Below are positions 23,874 to 25,938 of a stretch of 25,938 nucleotides of DNA, piece after piece. The position numbers and the translations under genes are program-made. The stretch's first letter is position 1, and every line of letters begins with the position of its first letter. The notes under the pieces were generated by a model. It was not told the origin of the DNA. It was given only the letters and a program-made list of their open reading frames with translations, and made no database searches. Source of the stretch: Candidatus Pacearchaeota archaeon (GTDB lineage Archaea; Nanoarchaeota; Nanoarchaeia; Pacearchaeales; GW2011-AR1). The stretch is taken from assembly GCA_002690445.1 (NCBI GenBank), contig NZER01000010.1, forward strand, positions 1-25,938, read 5' to 3'.

Positions 23874-24116
23874 GTGAACCGAAAAATTCGCCGCGACTTA
23901 GAAAAGAAATTGGGAAAAGAAGCCACAGACGAAATGTCTGAAAAGATCTTTCAGTTCAATAAGTTGCCGGAGGAATGTAGCGCGTGCCGTCAACAATTTG
24001 ACAAACAAGACAAAGATATGGTGCAATCATGGACCGTAGTGGCGCGTGAAGAAACTGTGCGCTTGTTTTGTCCGGAGTGCATCCGAAAAACACAAGAGAT
24101 ATTAAATGGCAATTGA
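23874..24116 (+). CDS. Small zinc-finger protein, 80 residues
   Basis: Starts with GTG at 23874, preceded by AAGGGC. It has a basic N-terminal helix (MNRKIRRDLEKKLGKE), then ECSACRQQF (C-x2-C) and, 27 residues on, FCPECIRK (C-x2-C), which can bind one zinc in a ribbon. It is similar in plan to the small protein at 13762 but not obviously homologous. The function is unknown. It overlaps the thioredoxin gene by 11 bases. Confidence 0.75.
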   Translation: MNRKIRRDLEKKLGKEATDEMSEKIFQFNKLPEECSACRQQFDKQDKDMVQSWTVVAREETVRLFCPECIRKTQEILNGN

Positions 24117-24480
24117 CAGACTATCGCGACAAGCGCTACAACAAATAATCGATGGAAGTATTAAAGAAGATGCGACCTGCGTCATAAAGTTTTATTCCAA
24201 CGAATGTCACTTATGCCACGCACTTCAAGAATATTATTTTGATATTTCTCAAGATGCCAAATATGATGATTTACATTTTTTTGCATTTAATATTGATGAT
24301 TACCCAGCAGCGGAGGATATTTTAAAATTTCAGGGAGTTCCCACCATTTGTGTCGCCCACACCAATATTGGAAAGAGAAAGTCTACCTTTAGAATAATGC
24401 CAGAACCCGAAAAACCGAACGAGAAGACATGGTATAAAGTAAGAGATATCAAATCATTTATAAATCGAGAGGCACTATGA
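24106..24480 (+). CDS. Thioredoxin-fold protein
   Basis: A 124-residue protein with the redox motif CHLC (residues 34-37) in the context VIKFYSNECHLCHAL and the cis-proline loop GVPT (77-80), the two signatures of the thioredoxin fold. The active-site pair CHLC differs from the CGPC of classical thioredoxin, so its redox potential and partners may differ. A likely role is to supply electrons to the class II ribonucleotide reductase encoded at 11786, whose C-terminal CxxxxC pair needs such a reductant. That link is inferred. It overlaps the next gene by 4 bases (ATGA). Confidence 0.85.
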   Translation: MAIDRLSRQALQQIIDGSIKEDATCVIKFYSNECHLCHALQEYYFDISQDAKYDDLHFFAFNIDDYPAAEDILKFQGVPTICVAHTNIGKRKSTFRIMPEPEKPNEKTWYKVRDIKSFINREAL

Positions 24481-25499
24481 GAACGACCCTATCGTATGAT
24501 GATGTACTCTTGATTCCTCAATATTCTACCATCCGCAGCCGAGCCGAGGTAGATGTGTCTGTAGATTTGGGACGCGGATTATCCCTGCAGCTTCCTATTT
24601 TATCATCTCCCATGGATACTATTTCAGAAACCGAGATGGCAATTGCTATGGACGCCGGAGGCGGTGCAGCCATTGTTCATCGCTACAACACGCTTCAAGA
24701 GCAAGCGACCATTGTTTCGCAAGCCAAAGAAGGTAACCCCGCTCTCACTGTGGGTGCAGCCATTGGTGTAAGTGGAGACTTTTTGAACCGCGCAGCAGTC
24801 CTGCGCGCCATCGGTATCGATTTTGTGTGTGTTGATGTTGCCCACGGACATCACCTTTCTGTAAAAGAAGCCATCGGCTCCCTTCGCAATATACTAGGGG
24901 ACATGCACATTATGGCAGGAAACGTTGCCACCCTCGCCGGTATAAATGATCTATCCGATTGGGGTGCCGACTCAGTGCGATGCAATATCGGAGGAGGATC
25001 CATTTGTTCCACCCGGGTCCAAACGGGACATGGCATGCCCGGATTGGAAACAGTGTTTGAGTGCGCGCAGACAGATCGCGATGTAAAAATTATTGCCGAT
25101 GGAGGAATCCGTACTTCGGGAGACATTGTGAAGGCTCTTGCTGCCGGCGCCGATGCTGTGATGTGCGGTTCTTTATTGGCGGGCACCGCAGAGACGCCCG
25201 GCAAAGTCATGCAAGATAAGGATGGTCACCGCTGGAAGATATATCGCGGCATGGCTAGCAAGGAAGCCCAAATAGAATGGAGAGGAAAATACTCTTCTTT
25301 TGAAGGGGTCGCGAGCCGCGTACCTTATCGCGGGCTAGTTGCCTCCATTCTTGAAGATCTTCAACGAGGGATCCGATCTGGCTTTTCTTATTCGGGAGCG
25401 AGAACGATTAGTGAACTCCACGCCAAAGCAGAATTCATCCAACAAAGCGGCGCTAGCCAAACAGAAAGTGGCACACACATTCACCGAAGAGACTGGTGA
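24477..25499 (+). CDS. IMP dehydrogenase / GMP reductase family enzyme lacking the CBS domain
   Basis: A 340-residue TIM-barrel enzyme of purine nucleotide metabolism. Signatures are TLSYDDVLLIP (4-14), SSPMDT (43-48), the substrate Cys loop GGGSICSTR (172-180, Cys177), IADGGIRTSGD (206-216) and YRGMAS (256-261). IMPDH oxidises IMP to XMP; GMPR reduces GMP to IMP. The length fits GMPR or a CBS-less IMPDH. Normal IMPDH (~490) carries a regulatory CBS pair that is missing here. The active-site loop KYSSFEG (271-277) and VPYRG do not clearly decide between the two, and the loop GHGMPG differs from the usual GxGxPQ. Synthesis of guanine nucleotides for phage DNA is the likely purpose, inferred from neighbours. 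It is part of the 22369-25938 operon. Confidence 0.9.
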   Translation: MRTTLSYDDVLLIPQYSTIRSRAEVDVSVDLGRGLSLQLPILSSPMDTISETEMAIAMDAGGGAAIVHRYNTLQEQATIVSQAKEGNPALTVGAAIGVSGDFLNRAAVLRAIGIDFVCVDVAHGHHLSVKEAIGSLRNILGDMHIMAGNVATLAGINDLSDWGADSVRCNIGGGSICSTRVQTGHGMPGLETVFECAQTDRDVKIIADGGIRTSGDIVKALAAGADAVMCGSLLAGTAETPGKVMQDKDGHRWKIYRGMASKEAQIEWRGKYSSFEGVASRVPYRGLVASILEDLQRGIRSGFSYSGARTISELHAKAEFIQQSGASQTESGTHIHRRDW

Positions 25500-25502
25500 A
25501 AC

Positions 25503-25820
25503 ATGAGCGATTACGGAAAAAACACCAAGAAGATAGTATTCACAGATACCGATCATCGCCATGCTCAGCTATTAATACGACTTAAACATGATGGAATGAA
25601 ACAATCAGAATTTTTTCGTGCTATCGTGGGCGGATACATCGAAGGAGATGAGCGACTTCAAAATTATATTGACGAAGTAAGCACCCTTTCTAAAAAACGA
25701 AAAGGTGTCTCCAAGACCCTTAGAGCCCGCGGCAAAAGCCTCGTAAACGATTTAGGACTCAATGATGGGGAGATCGAGAATATTTTCGATATTCTTGAAG
25801 AAGAACATCCCGAATTATGA
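25503..25820 (+). CDS. Small basic protein, possible ribbon-helix-helix DNA-binding protein
   Basis: A 105-residue protein starting 3 bases after the preceding stop. The first 50 residues read KKIVFTDTDHRHAQLLIRL, then a helix-turn-helix-like stretch HDGMKQSEFFRAIVGGYIEG. The strand-helix-helix order and charge suggest a ribbon-helix-helix DNA-binding fold. The second half is a Lys/Arg-rich stretch and an acidic C-terminal helix. Its stop overlaps the start of the sigma-like gene (ATGA), which suggests they are made together and may both act in transcription. The assignment is tentative. Confidence 0.8.
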   Translation: MSDYGKNTKKIVFTDTDHRHAQLLIRLKHDGMKQSEFFRAIVGGYIEGDERLQNYIDEVSTLSKKRKGVSKTLRARGKSLVNDLGLNDGEIENIFDILEEEHPEL

Positions 25821-25938
25821 AAAGGGATGGTCTTCGGGGGTGTAGCAGAAAATGCATGGAAAAGAAAGTTACATGCGGAGAAAGGGAGTGTAAATTTTAT
25901 ATTGAACATCCCGAAGATTATAATTGTTGCTTAGTTGC
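25817..25938 (+). CDS. Start of a cysteine-rich sigma-related protein (3' truncated)
   Basis: An open frame from the ATG at 25817 (overlapping the previous TGA) runs to the window edge: 40 complete codons. The residues include CSRKC, TCGEREC and KFYIEHPEDYNCCLV. The pattern of spaced cysteines followed by (W/F)(I/Y)..PED.NC is one I associate with small phage proteins whose C-terminal half is a sigma-factor region 4-like helix-turn-helix. That half lies outside the window, so the link is unconfirmed. The frame is real by overlap, strand and codon use. Confidence 0.65.
   Translation, partial: MKRDGLRGCSRKCMEKKVTCGERECKFYIEHPEDYNCCLV

Noticed and set aside
24113..24142. TTGACA followed by TACAAC at 18 bases in the thioredoxin gene.
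   Set aside because: The -10 box lacks the key final T and the spacing departs from the strict 17 seen elsewhere.

Overview
The window is a piece of a tailed double-stranded DNA phage genome (Caudoviricetes). Every supported gene lies on the + strand, genes are packed head to tail with many 1-11 bp overlaps, and the content is phage replication, nucleotide metabolism and lysis with no host housekeeping block. The replication set recalls distant, environmental T4-like phages: a gp32-like ssDNA-binding protein, a UvsX/RecA recombinase, a DnaB/gp41-type helicase, a 5'-3' exonuclease and a family A polymerase lacking an exonuclease domain. A full-length family C polymerase (DnaE) is added to these. 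Perfect sigma70-type promoters suggest a bacterial host read by the ordinary vegetative polymerase. I cannot name the host from this window.

Layout. 1-3596: end of a proline-rich protein, an unknown 396-residue protein, the polymerase A gene and an unknown gene with an N-terminal glycine motif. 3603-4490: promoter, gp32-like gene and a hairpin terminator. 4493-4569: an initiator-type tRNA-Met(CAT) flanked by 13-base near-identical direct repeats. 4668-7698: a self-contained three-gene cassette (DUF262 protein, D12-class adenine methyltransferase, probable PD-(D/E)XK-type nuclease) that looks like a phage-borne restriction-modification or anti-competitor system inserted between the ssb and recA genes. 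7713-13753: recA/uvsX, deaminase, 5'-3' exonuclease, helicase and B12-dependent ribonucleotide reductase. 13762-15757: zinc-ribbon protein, GroES-like co-chaperonin, amidase endolysin and a metzincin-type metalloprotease. 15759-17518: an unknown Rossmann-like protein and a nucleotidyltransferase-like protein. 17527-22308: DnaE, ClpP-like protease and J-domain protein. 22369-25938: small proteins, dUTPase, a second adenine methyltransferase, a thioredoxin, an IMPDH/GMP-reductase-family enzyme, a possible DNA-binding protein and the start of a cysteine-rich, sigma-related protein cut by the window end.

How it works together. RecA, ssb, helicase, exonuclease and two polymerases would form the replication and recombination machinery. 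Ribonucleotide reductase, thioredoxin, dUTPase, deaminase and the IMPDH-like enzyme would rebuild the nucleotide pool. GroES-like, J-domain and ClpP-like proteins would adjust host protein folding and turnover. Transcription appears to rely on a repeated promoter of the form TTGACA-17 bases-TAnnnT: nine of the roughly fifteen TTGACA hexamers I found by eye on the + strand have a TAnnnT box at exactly that spacing, four of them inside coding sequence. Several carry palindromes suitable for operators. All functional calls rest on motifs read by eye, not on database searches.
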